Assembly (NCBI GenBank): GCA_039566865.1
Contig: CM076947.1
Coordinates: 4,223,501-4,287,500 of the forward strand
Reading direction: 5' to 3'
DNA length: 64,000 nt
From: Aurelia coerulea
Lineage: Eukaryota; Cnidaria; Scyphozoa; Semaeostomeae; Ulmaridae
A program made the translations under genes and the position numbers. Below, piece by piece: positions 31,701 through 41,810 of this stretch. Each line of letters starts with the position of its first letter. The stretch's first letter is position 1. Under the pieces are notes generated by a model. That model made no database searches and had not been told where the DNA came from. It saw only the letters and a list, made by a program, of their open reading frames with translations.

Positions 31701-33974
31701 CAAACCTACTGAAAAAGTGAGCTACAGTTAATAGTTTTAGATTGTAAAGCAGTTTCCATCATACAAAATTTGAACATTGGATCTAAAATCTAACAAAAAA
31801 GGTGAAACATGAGATGAAAATTAAAAGCCAAACCAACAATTGACAAAATATACTGTACAGATTTAGACTATATACTGTATTGTTTATCATAAACTTCTCC
31901 GAATTACTCAACAGGCTGCATGCAATAGCTTGTTCCACTTAAATATCTGATACTGTGTCACCCAAAGTTTGGTCCCTTGATTTTCATTTGATGAAAAGAT
32001 GAATAACTGCAGATCCCTCAGGCTGAGATATAATTCTCCTAAATTCAAACGATAGTATGGAATAACTTAATTTTCAAGTTATTATCAAGTTTCTTGGGAC
32101 CCTGGCAGATACAGCATGAATAAGCTGTTGGGTCTTAATAACACAAATATACTGTGTAGTAATGTGCTGTTAATTATATCGTAGATGCTACTTGGAATCA
32201 TTCGTGAAAATGAAAATGATAGTGATGGAATTCAAAAGGTACTTCAAGAGTTGCACCCAAAATATGTACCCTTTGCCACTGTTTCCAATGACAAAGTATT
32301 TGGCGAGCAAGGCCTTGTTGCTGACCAGTTAAGCATTGAAAGGGGTGTTAATTGCTTGCTTCATGTAACTAATGGATTTACTGCAGAAGAAAGTTTAGAT
32401 GGGATCCATATGGAGGTTGCAGATTTTCATGCTCAAATGAAATTTTTGCAAGTAAGTATTTTGAAATTTTGATCATTTAGGCATTTTTGTGTGTTGGTAT
32501 TTATAGATGTGCCAAGCTGCAACTGACATTGGTTCATCTATCATGGTTCCGTATCATATAATACAGTTATTTGCCTTGCATGACAAGCACTGTAGGGTCT
32601 AATGGGGTAAAAATCTAATGGGGTAAATTTGCCTTAATTTTGCTAAAATCTTTAGTCACACCTTCGTCTATATTGTTTGGCAATCAATGCTACCCAGTTT
32701 ACCCCAGATTACACACCATAGTACCCATGCGCAGACCCTATTTTAAGAACCTTGAGAGATATGAAAGACTGTTAAAGGTTTTCCAGACCCTTTAATGACC
32801 CCACAGAAAGTTTTCTGACAAAGTTTTGGGGAGGAAAACATATTTCCATTAAAAACACATTTTAAGAGAGCATTTTCTTCAGGCAGCTTTAAACCAACAT
32901 CACGAAATTTTTGTTAGCTTACTATGAATATTACAAAAATAAATATTTGGCACCTAGTTTCTTATGATTCTCAATACCAATTCCATTTTTGTCCACAGGT
33001 TGGCTTTGACCACTTCTACAATCCAAAAGCTTCTGGAGATAAATGTACCATTTTTTCAGATAAGCTGCTAGTCAATCGCAGAAACCTTTCAACTGAGGTG
33101 AAGAAGAAGTACAGTGCATGTAAGCAGTTCTTCTTTATGGAGATTGAAGCTCGGATAGTTGTTGCAGCTATGAGCATTTTGGGCTTGCAAACACTGAGAG
33201 GCACACCAAGCAAAACAAAGCTACCCTCTAATTTGGAAACTACATACGACAAGAAATGTTTCCTCGACAATCTTTCAAATGAAGTGGTGGATACTTTCGT
33301 TATGAATGAGAAAGCCTTGAAATCTATTGCACTGCAACAGAAATACAATGATTGGCTCAATGAGTGTAACCCCAAAACAAGTGATGGTCGTTACAAGTGC
33401 AGATTTTCGACCTGTGACAAGACTTTTAGGTATGATGGAAAAATCCGTAAGGAGCATGAGAAAATACATGGCTTTCACAGTCAACAAGACCAACAAGATC
33501 AAAAAGATCTTGTCAATGATGATTTGATGAATTATCAGTGTTCCCTTTTAGAATTTGGCATGATTCAGCTCAATGAAATTCATGCTGCTATACCTCAAGA
33601 AAGATGGAGCTGCCAGTAGGAAATATGCAGTTGAGGGGTTGTATCTGCTGCTGCAAACCCATGCGCTGTTGCCAGAAAGAGATGCCCACAGACTAATATG
33701 GAACAGATTTCATAAAGCAAGAAGAGGACAGGGAGGTAATATTCCCTTAGACATGGCCCTCGAGCAAAACAATCTCCTCATCAAAACTATCATGAGGAAG
33801 TTAGGTTTCAATGCTACAAATAAAAAGGCACTGGACAGAACTAGTTGCAGAACTAATTGCAGAACTAATTGCAGAACTAGTGTCACAGAAAGCGATGGAA
33901 TACACCCCAGGCAGATCATACAAGTCATTTCCTTCATGCAAAAGGTCTCTTTTGGAAGACTTTTCCATACATGA
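28771..33974 (+). pseudogene. DUF6589 (Academ-type) transposase gene, multi-exon, frameshifted
   Basis: The start MSDSLCTLCNAETTLK opens a Cys zinc-binding region (CTLC ... YICRKCVDML). Exon 1 continues to about 29,690 with indels near 29,348 and 29,445 (GLRNALLAVLKKEVQKGVHM, then MLQFSLGMVEQELEQKAP). Later exons: about 29,982-30,378 after TTTCCTTTGCAG; about 31,321-31,713 after TTTATTTCAG; 32,185-32,451 after TATCGTAG, with DQLSIERGV and HMEVADFHAQMKFLQ then GTAAGT; and 33,000 onward after GTCCACAG, with CKQFFFMEIEARIVVAAM and a C2H2-like CRFSTCDKTF. A shift near 33,585 leads into SRKYAVEGLYLLLQTHALLP and QGGNIPLDMALEQNNLLIK, the hallmark C-terminal DUF6589 segment. The family is a presumed DDE-type transposase. 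The tail has three TGCAGAACTAAT repeats at 33,846-33,880. Confidence 0.7.
31056..31278. mobile_element. Nested MITE, GGGTGAGTCAGA ends
   Basis: Left TATACCGGGTGAGTCAGAC and right GTCTGACTCACCCAGTATA-like ends are inverted, with GGAATT/AATTCCC just inside. TATA at both sides suggests a TA target duplication. It lies in an intron of the DUF6589 gene, its right end about 43 bp before the next exon. A lone similar terminus is at 26,305. Confidence 0.75.
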
Positions 33975-34331
33975 CTTTTATTCATGGATTAATGAACACA
34001 AGAAAAGGATCATTGGACAAGTAACTGCCAGATAGTATGGCGTTTGTAATGAGACATACCATTTTTTGTTGTTGTAAAAATCAATTGAGATTAATTTATT
34101 CATCTCATTGGCTTCTTGCAGTTTTTAAAATTTGACAAACTTGAAATTTTTCAATATATTATAACTTGTTCTGTATACATACTGTATGTGTTGCATGTGA
34201 TTTCGATATGTTTCTAGGCTGGTTTCTTGCCAGTCTAATTTTCCTGATTATGTTTCTACCTACTTAAGAGTATTCCACTGGCTCAAAAGTAGCCTGAACA
34301 TTCTGAACAGTGCCAGGCTTGTGCACATTAA

Positions 34332-34463
34332 AAAAAGACATACCATACAGAACAGGCCTCACACACATTGACATGACAAGAACTCTTAAGAATTTCAAGA
34401 AAGAATTCCTTAAATTGTGCAAGAACTCTTAAGTCAGGCCTGTTCTGTATGGTATGTCTTTTT
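34332..34463. repeat. Hairpin between the convergent Academ-like genes
   Basis: The arms 34,332-34,359 (AAAAAGACATACCATACAGA...) and 34,436-34,463 are perfect 28-bp inverted repeats. Within the loop AAGAACTCTTAAG occurs twice as direct repeats. Position between the two 3' ends mirrors the 14.2-kb hairpin in the other large element. Confidence 0.85.
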
Positions 34464-34523
34464 GTGAGTGATCTAAATGTTTTAGGGGTTCTAGACAGTT
34501 CAGGTTCAAAAGTTATAATTTCA

Positions 34524-37069
34524 TTAGGCATCAAAACCCTGAATGTCACACATATCACTAACTAGAAAACTTGATGATGAGTCTAGAATTTCAGAAACTT
34601 CAGTTGGATTATTGTGAGTAGTGTTCACAGAGTCTAGTAAACTATCTATCTCTGCCAAAAAGCCACTATCTGTTGGTAAACCCATGTATGAATCATCATT
34701 CTCCATTCGGATATCTTTCCACTCTGTTGGTATCTCTTCATTAATATCGTCATCCAAACCAAAATTCAAATTAATCTCCTTGTTTCCAATATCAATATCT
34801 TGAAAAACCGAAGCAATCGTGCACAAAATATTTTGTGCATCAATATTTCTCCAAATTTCAACTTTGTGCATTACATCCTCAATTGAGAAAAAATACTGAC
34901 AGTTTTTTATTACTTGATTGACTTGCATTTCATTGAATTCAAAATCTGACCCATAACAAGACAAAACTTTCTCATCTGCAGTATAAGATCGTCTCTTCGT
35001 CAAATATAAACTGAGGCAATCTTGCAATGATTCAAGCTGACATCTGGTCACTTTCCTTGTAGGTAAATCTGCTATTTCCTACTCAGCAATTTGAAACTGC
35101 AACAACTGCTGGCAACTTTTATTCACGTCGCATTCACATTTAGCAGCACAGACATCACAACATGGGCAATCAACCTGGTCATATGGGGTTTTACCAAACC
35201 ATTTTCCAATTGCTACCCTTCTGCATCCTGTTTGATAGACGTACTATTTTATGTCATCATCACTTCGGCTTGTTAAAAGGCTGTTATACAGAAGATGACA
35301 AACACTTAGCTTGCCATTGCGTCCTGCTCTGCCACATTCTTGTAGATATGCCTCTATGTTTCTAGAGGGTACAAAATGTATCACTTGGTTGAACCCAGCA
35401 CAGTTTACACCCATCCAAATGCAACTGTGCATATAATAACTCGAAGATGGCTGCTCTCTTGTGTCGCATGATCAATTATATGATTTTTAATCTGAAGTGG
35501 TGTGGTGCATGGAACATTTCTACCAATCGATGCTTCGCATCTTTCTTTTCATGCAAATAGAAGTTGCTGCCAAGTTTGCTTGCAAATATTTGCCATATCA
35601 AGGCACACTGTGTCCTTGAATGGCAGTAAATCAAGAGTCGATCTGCTGATTCCCTTTTTAAAAGCAGTTGATTTACACTATGCATCAATATATTTTCCAG
35701 GGTTATGTCATTTCCAATAAAAGTTACAGCAAATTTGATGTTGTTCTTCAAAGGACTTTCTTCCAAACAGAATGTATCCATTGAATATAAACCCAATGTT
35801 TCAAATATTCTTGTTTTGGTGATTGTGGTGGCTGTTGCAGTGAATATGGCAAGCCGCACACTGGAATCTAACAATGAGCGAAGTTCAAACAGGTTGCGGT
35901 ACCATTTTCGGAAAGGTGAACTCTTTGCTGTGCCATAACCCCTGGAAAACAGAAAATCAAGACATATAAAATATGAGACAGACAAACAAACAAAAACAAA
36001 GTAGATACAAAAAGCAAATTATCTTTTGGGGGAGGGGGTAGAGTACAAAACATAATGATACATCAATCAAAGAGGAAAGAAATCCACTCTTCCTTGTAAT
36101 ACATTAGTTCAATGAAAAAACAAGCCTTTTTAGTGCAGTAGAAACACTACCAAAATAACTAAAGCGCATGACCCATTTTGGCATGGGTATTTATCAAATT
36201 CAGCTTAGGGTAGCAATACAATGAATGCATTCTTTTTTGTCACTGAGTTTGCTTCATTTCCTAAAGTTTGTACTTAAAAGGACGAATACCAACAAAAGTA
36301 ATGTTGTGCTTGGTACTTCCTGTATGAAAATACAAGGCCATGTAATAGCCATGTATTGTATGGGCTTGTTAGAGCCTTACTTCATAACTACCATTAGACT
36401 GGTTTTATCAGACAATTCAAACTTGCTTACCATTGACTCGTATTTTGTACAGGTTGTATTGTATGGGCTTTACTTCATAACTACCATTATTTTATCAGAC
36501 AATTCAAACTTGCTTACCATTGACTTATGCAATGAGCCTCGTCAAAAGCAACAGCAATCAAGTTGTCCTTGAAATGATCGCATGTTAAGTATTCTCTCCA
36601 TCCTTTGACAGCAAGCATACATTCCGGTGAAGCAAAGACTAGGTTGTAACCTCCATTCTCGTGCATGGCCTTCAAGGTAGATTCGTCTTCCTCCCCAGTT
36701 ATTGCAACGGCGCTCATCCCGATCGAATTGAGATACTTCACTTGATCATACATTAAAGCTTTTAGTGGTGAAATAACCAAGACTATGCTGGTAAAAAGCG
36801 GTCTCTCGAGCAAATGATCAGCGATTATTGGCATTGACTGGTAGATAAGAGATTTGCCATACCCCGTCGGGGCACTGAAGTAAGGCCAAGTAAACGTGCC
36901 TTCCTTGAAAGAATTTTTGAAGAACGGTCTCCTGGTCACGAAGAATTCCTTTAACACCAAAACGATGGCACACAAAATCCAATCCTTCTTTAAATGCCGC
37001 TTCATTCCAAGTTAAATTTTGCAAACAAGAGAACTTGATCCTAGAACTAGCTACGTACCATTCCTCCAT
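34524..37069 (-). pseudogene. RecQ-family DNA helicase gene, spliced, frameshifted
   Basis: A 3'-5' superfamily 2 helicase. From about 37,069: AAFKEGLDFVCHRFGVKGIL, QETVLQKFFQGRHVYL, then a frameshift near 36,900 into Walker A APTGYGKSLIYQ, SPLKALMYDQV, and DEAH box AFDEAHCISQW at the exon end (donor GTAAGC at about 36,519). After a TTTTCCAG acceptor near 35,943, exon 2 has FRKWYRNLFEL, the TATAT motif, LLIYCHSRTQ, a second frameshift near 35,480, then VNCAGFNQVIHFVPS and motif VI QECGRAGRNG. Downstream pieces retain a Cys-rich RecQ zinc-like segment (near 35,235-35,130) and an acidic tail ending at 34,524. It runs convergent to the DUF6589 gene and starts about 160 bp inside the right inner repeat. 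Two or more frameshifts disable this copy. Confidence 0.75.
36353..36525. repeat. Tandem duplication in the RecQ gene intron
   Basis: TATTGTATGGGCTT ... TTACTTCATAACTACCATTA ... CAATTCAAACTTGCTTACC is present at 36,353-36,438 and again at 36,454-36,525. The first copy has two short insertions relative to the second. It lies within the intron, near its donor side. Confidence 0.8.
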
Positions 37070-37226
37070 CTTGGAAATGATGAGGAAACAACTCTGACGT
37101 CAGTCCTATTGTATTTGTGCACGTGCCTACCAACTCAAATTTGGATTGGGTCCTGATATTCTCAAACTGGCATTTCATTGGCTTGAATACAATGAACATA
37201 CAATTGACAGATCGTTGCGCAATCTG

Positions 37227-37317
37227 CCTGAAGTCAAAATCTCACGGCGCTTCGCAGACTTTACAGAGCCTTTTCCTTTCCTCCTCCGCAAAATAGTAAA
37301 GTCTGTGCGCAGGCTAA
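37227..37317 (-). repeat. Inner terminal inverted repeat, right
   Basis: Reverse complement of 28,601-28,690, including GCGGAGGAGGAAAGGAAAAG. It lies upstream of the RecQ start. Confidence 0.9.
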
Positions 37318-37481
37318 GCATTATTATTAACAATTTAAGAAAGAGACATCTGGTATCAAAAATGGCCTAAAATTTAAGAAACTGGCTGCCAACGCTGGGC
37401 CTAAGTTTCTCACAGAAATACGGGTATACTAAGATAAAGTTAAATGATTGAGGTATGTTGGCTCATGATATACAAAAGGAA

Positions 37482-37562
37482 GGCTCGAGGCTCGAAACAT
37501 AAGGCTCGAGGTTCGACGGCTCCAGGCTCGAAACACAAGGCTCGAAGGCTCGAGGCTCGAAG
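37482..37562 (+). repeat. Satellite arm (GGCTCGAA), right
   Basis: About nine copies of GGCTCGARG/GGCTCGAAAC, inverted relative to 28,397-28,465, followed by TTTAGAAACACTCA and the second CAATGC. Confidence 0.8.
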
Positions 37563-37582
37563 TTTAGAAACACTCACAATGC

Positions 37583-40192
37583 TTGGATGTAAAACTTTCC
37601 CCAAAGGTAGGTGTTCTGTAAATGGTCCTGAAAATAACCATTATGAAGTAATATATACCTGTATCAATGCATATCTTGGCCATGTTTTTCCTGGATACAA
37701 TAGATCAAATGCTAGCATCAGAATGAAATGCATCCGACTTTACAATGAAGTAAAGCAGTCTTTGTCATCTGACATTTCAAATTTAAGTGAGCTTGATGAA
37801 TTGATATTCAAAGTTGCCTTGCGGAAGTTTGGGGTGCAGGATTCACAAAAAGTACCAACCACAGGTATTGATGAAGTGTTGGAACTTCCTTTCCACGACA
37901 CATCCCTTTGTTGCACTCAGCATAATTGTTGTTCTGCTAAATAACATGTCTAGAGATAATGTAACAGTAGACACTTTTCCAGGAGGATTTTCCAGCATTG
38001 TGGACACAGTTCTGCATTGTGTTCATGCCTCCAAAATTTAATGTGCAGATAGGATGCCAAATGTTCTCCTAAATCTTGCTAAAAGCATCTCAACAGGTAA
38101 ATTCCCTATCAATTCTGTGCTCTTCCACTTCATAGATGACACTTCTAAGTGGTTTCTTTTGAATGATACCAGCAAAATGGAGTATAGTCATCAAACAAAA
38201 TGTCTGTGGAAATGAGCCAAGGATATTTTTGGTGGAAGCGTTATACGCTACTTTTCAAGTTTCAAGAGCACAGGTCAGGTAGTTTAAATGAAGTCAAGAC
38301 CTGGTAATTTTTGTCCCCAAGATTCTGAAGTTGTATTTGTTGTCCCAAGTGAAACAGTCTTTATTGTTGTTATTTGTTGTCCCAAGTTCAGTCCATACAC
38401 CGACTCAATGCCAAAAAGGCTTAATGCAGGTATTTTCAAAGAGTCAATAGAACAGGCTGTGAAGAGCACTCCAGCATCTGCTGCTATGTGTCTATAATGG
38501 GATAGTAGGAAGGTAAGTCCTGGTTTTAGAGAGGATTCAAGGAGATATCAATCTTTCGGGTTGTGCAGAAACTGAGACTTTGAACGAAAAAAAAAAAAAA
38601 AACCGGTAACAAATATTGAAGAAATTGAGAAGGCAATTGAAGTGTGGTCGATGCTGATGCATTGTCAGATAATAATATGATTTTCAGTGCATTGAAAAGA
38701 TCCTTTTCAATTTTGTGTTCCAACAATGCTGAACTTAGACAAATTAGAGAGAAAAAACAAGAGTCATAGAGCAGCTTAAAAGAAAAACAGAGGAAGACTG
38801 AAGAAAAAGGAAGTACAAACATTCGATTTTGTCATTACATGGTACTGTTATACAACTGACAAAAATGATTAATGACAGCATGTCAATTGCTGACATAGCT
38901 TGTGAGCAGCTGTCTTTCTACCAAGGAAGTGGTAAATATTGGACAAACTCTGAAACTGTGAGTATAAATCACATGAGCAATTTCATTTCCTTGCCAAATG
39001 TTCCTATAAACTCAAATGAAAAGTCTGTTTTCTTTGAGCAGCGTTCTCCCAAGTGGTTTGACTTGAAGAAATCCCATCCAGTTTCAGAAAGCACTTTATA
39101 TGACATAAATGGGTTTGATACTTTGAAACGCGAGCAGCAGAAGTGGTATGAGTATCACAAGGGTGTTACTCATGCACCATTTCCTGACAATATTATTAAG
39201 GCACTTGAACATGGATTAAGCAATGAGCCTACTGCAATGGCAACCATTTGCACTAAAATTTTGTTGTCATTTTTCCCAAACTTTCTGAGGTTGGAAGTCT
39301 GATTTTACAGGACTGGCAAACATGTCATGTCCATCATCCAGATGGTAAGTGCAAAAGTGATGATATTCACACTTTCCCTTTGCTCTAGTATCTCCAGATG
39401 ATGTCCTAGTAGATAGCTGCAATAGTAAATGGACAGGTAAGGATGGTTTTGAAATGACAGTTGAGGTTAAAAATTCATATTTCAAGCCATCTGCTCACCT
39501 GAAAATTCCACCACGCTATGTGCCTTAATTAGAGCTTGAAAGCAAGGACTTGAAAGCAAGGACAGGAGCATGAAAGCAAGAAACTCAAGCGAAACCAGCT
39601 ACTATAAGTTATATTGGCAAGGATGTCCGAGGAATGAATGGTTTTTTCCTGTTCGAAGCAGACATGAGCATTCTTCCTTTTATGAAGCATCTTCATGAAA
39701 GCACATCAGCCATCCTCAAAGCCCAAATACGTGCAAACAAAAAGGAAGCCGTGGTTAATTGTCTCCAGAAGTTGGCACTTGACTCTGCAGGTCAACATGA
39801 ATGGCTGTTGCCTATCAATAATACGGCTGGTAGCTGCTTTTCAAAGGCAACCAAAACTGTGCTGCTTCAGAAAGTCTGTGCAATGTTCCTTAAATCTAAA
39901 CAAAGATGGCTTTTAGATCAAATGGACCTTTTGCCCTCCAAAGAAGCAAGTCCCTTGTGCAAAGTATCAAGCCTAAAGCAGGTAAAGATAAGCAGCAAAA
40001 GGAATCTGATGCTCTAAAACAACTATCAAGCACACTGAATGAAGCTGGTTCAATTAGAGAGAACATACAAGATAAAGGACAACTGTTGCTAACATTGAAT
40101 CGCATCAAAATGCTTCCAAACACTGAACAAATTTTAACTAAGCTAAGCGGAGAAGAGCTTTCCCAAATCCTTGTTTGCCTTTTGAAACCTTA
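37583..40192 (+). pseudogene. YqaJ-transposon gene copy 2, 3' part with YqaJ nuclease
   Basis: The frame resumes as LGCKTFPKGRCSVNGPENNH, EVIYTCINAYLGHVFPGYNR and ELDELIFKVALRKFGVQDSQ, as in copy 1. It then passes several breaks (FPGGFSSIVDTVLHC, MPKRLNAGIFKESIEQAVK) to the nuclease. SVFFEQRSPKWFDLKKS and IKALEHGLSNEPTAMA open a YqaJ-like PD-(D/E)XK fold. It continues GSLILQDWQTCHVHHPD, then after a possible 44-bp GTAAGT...CTCTAG intron (39,345-39,388) VSPDDVLVDSCNS and MTVEVKNSYFKPS, carrying the D and E-x-K residues, and PPRYVP. A helical tail runs to 40,192. YqaJ nucleases accompany some DNA transposons (ISL2EU type). I cannot identify the transposase. Multiple frameshifts, and a 17-bp A-run near 38,588, mark it as decayed. 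Confidence 0.6.
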
Positions 40193-40312
40193 AACAAAGA
40201 AGAAATCAAAAGCAAAGCAAGTTGAAGCAATAATTAAAACAATTCTAGACAAATGACAATTACTGGAAAATATCAAGACCATTAATTAAACGACAATTCT
40301 CAATATCATATC

Positions 40313-40500
40313 ACGTGCGCCAAAAAAAACTTTGCAACTTTGGCAGTCCACGATAGATCGTACATTGAGTCTATTTTTAAGATAGCAAAAAGCCTAATTA
40401 GATTCTAGAAATTGAATAGCGTAAACTTTTGCACGAGCATTAGTTTAACGACTGGCCTGTTGCGAAATTCCGTAGTTGTTGCAATAAAATGCCACGCCAG
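40313..40500 (+). repeat. Partial copy of the 41.8-kb foldback element
   Basis: GTGCGCCAAAAAAAACTTTG, CCACGATAGATCGTACA and GGCCTGTTGCGAAATTC match the start (41,815) and interior (42,110-42,180) of the complete element. The left end sequence is altered and the right end is not found. Confidence 0.65.
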
Positions 40501-41436
40501 GCCATTCCTGTATCATAACTTCAATAAAACTCCATGCTTGCTTGACCTCACCACGCTTCCCTGTTTGTTCTTTTAACCCTATCCAGACTAGGGGGGGGGG
40601 GGCACAAAGTACATATGGTTTTACACCCAAATCAGCAACATTTGCTGACGTCAGCACTTAATCATATGACATAAACAAATTAAATCATCTTGTTTGCCTT
40701 ATCATGTTTGTTACTTGTGCCATATTTCAAGTCTCTAGCACTTATGATTCTGAAAAAAATCAGCCCCCCCCCCCCCCCCGGTTAAAATAGGGTGAACAAA
40801 ATCGGACATGGAGTACTTTCCAATTATTTAAAGGGCCAGGGCCAGGAAATAAGTCAGAATTTGGAAACGTTGGAGATAAGACATCTGCAACTTTTTTAGT
40901 AGAGCATATACAGCCAAGTAAACAAGTCAGAGTTGAGAAATGTCGGAGGATCTTTGCTTCGACATGTCAAAGTTTTTAACCTGGCCCTGAATTACAACTA
41001 AAATTAAAAACTGAATCATGTCATCAGTCAGGTTAGTATGTCATGTGCCCTTTGACAGGCCAGGTCGAAAACTCGGAAAAACATTTGAAGTTTCCGAATT
41101 GCGAAAAATAGTGTTTATTGTGTTAAAATATAGGCCAGAAACCTCTAAATAAGCCAAATATTCCATCAAGAAGACAAACAAAAAAATTTCCGCGTTTTCG
41201 TTTTTGCTATAGGTGATTTTCGAAAACGCGGAAATATCTTTATATGAACTTTTATCAGTAGCTTTTCGCAAATATAGACGAGTAATATGTTAAGCTTTCT
41301 CCCGTAATGAATTCTTTACCAAAATAGACTTCGTAGATCCGAATGAAACTTTTGGATCATAAGACTTAAAAATTAATGGGCCTAAGTGGCCTATCAGGAA
41401 TTCGAGGGGCAGTTTGTTTATAATTTCTCGATCAAA
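40501..41436. other. Gene-free with homopolymer G/C runs
   Basis: A G-run at 40,592-40,602 and a C-run at 40,765-40,780 flank a segment without coding signal. Inverted TTTCGAAAACGCGGAAA-like sequences occur around 41,190-41,235. Confidence 0.45.
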
Positions 41437-41543
41437 CAAATGGATAGATCATCTAAACAACATTGAAATGGGGGGGAAGGGGGAAATACTTACGGGAAAC
41501 ATAGATTTTCGCAGGGGTCCAACACTTTTGTAAGAGATTGTCT
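41437..41543 (+). repeat. Partial copy of the 48.2-kb MITE
   Basis: AAACATAGATTTTCGCAGGG and GTCCAACACTTTTGTAAGAG to AGATTGTCT are nearly identical to 48,305-48,420, including the G-run. Only the right half is present. Confidence 0.8.
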
Positions 41544-41810
41544 GAATGCACATTTAAGGTATGATGCCATTCATACACTTTTATCCTATCTATTCCGTAT
41601 TTGCATGATGAAGGAATTGTTTTTCGTCAAGGGCAGTCCTGTCGCTTAAGGGCCTGATTACATGAGAGTTTCAACCGCGGGGTTGAGTTTCAACCCACCT
41701 GCCTGAGTTGAAATAAATTTGCTATTACATGGGTATTTTCACTCCCGGGTATGAAAAAGCGAGCCGTAAAATTTCATCCCCGGGTATGAAAAAGCTCGCC
41801 ATGCGCAATA

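Larger units (their letters stand above)
28379..37576. mobile_element. Academ-like (helicase-bearing) DNA transposon, 9.2 kb, with satellite arms
   Basis: CAATGC precedes 28,379 and follows 37,576, a 6-bp target duplication. The ends TGAGTATTCTA and its counterpart TGAGTGTTTCTA are inverted, followed inward by inverted TTCGAGCC satellite arms (28,397-28,465; 37,482-37,562). Further in is a second, better inverted repeat (28,601-28,690; 37,227-37,317; TAGCCTGCGCACAGAC...). Inside are a DUF6589 transposase gene (plus) and a convergent RecQ-family helicase gene (minus). As I recall the literature, Academ elements split into nuclease-bearing and helicase-bearing lineages, and this gene pair fits the latter. 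Either this is one element with complex ends, or a core Academ element lies inside a satellite-armed one. Both genes carry frameshifts, so the copy is probably dead. Confidence 0.65.
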
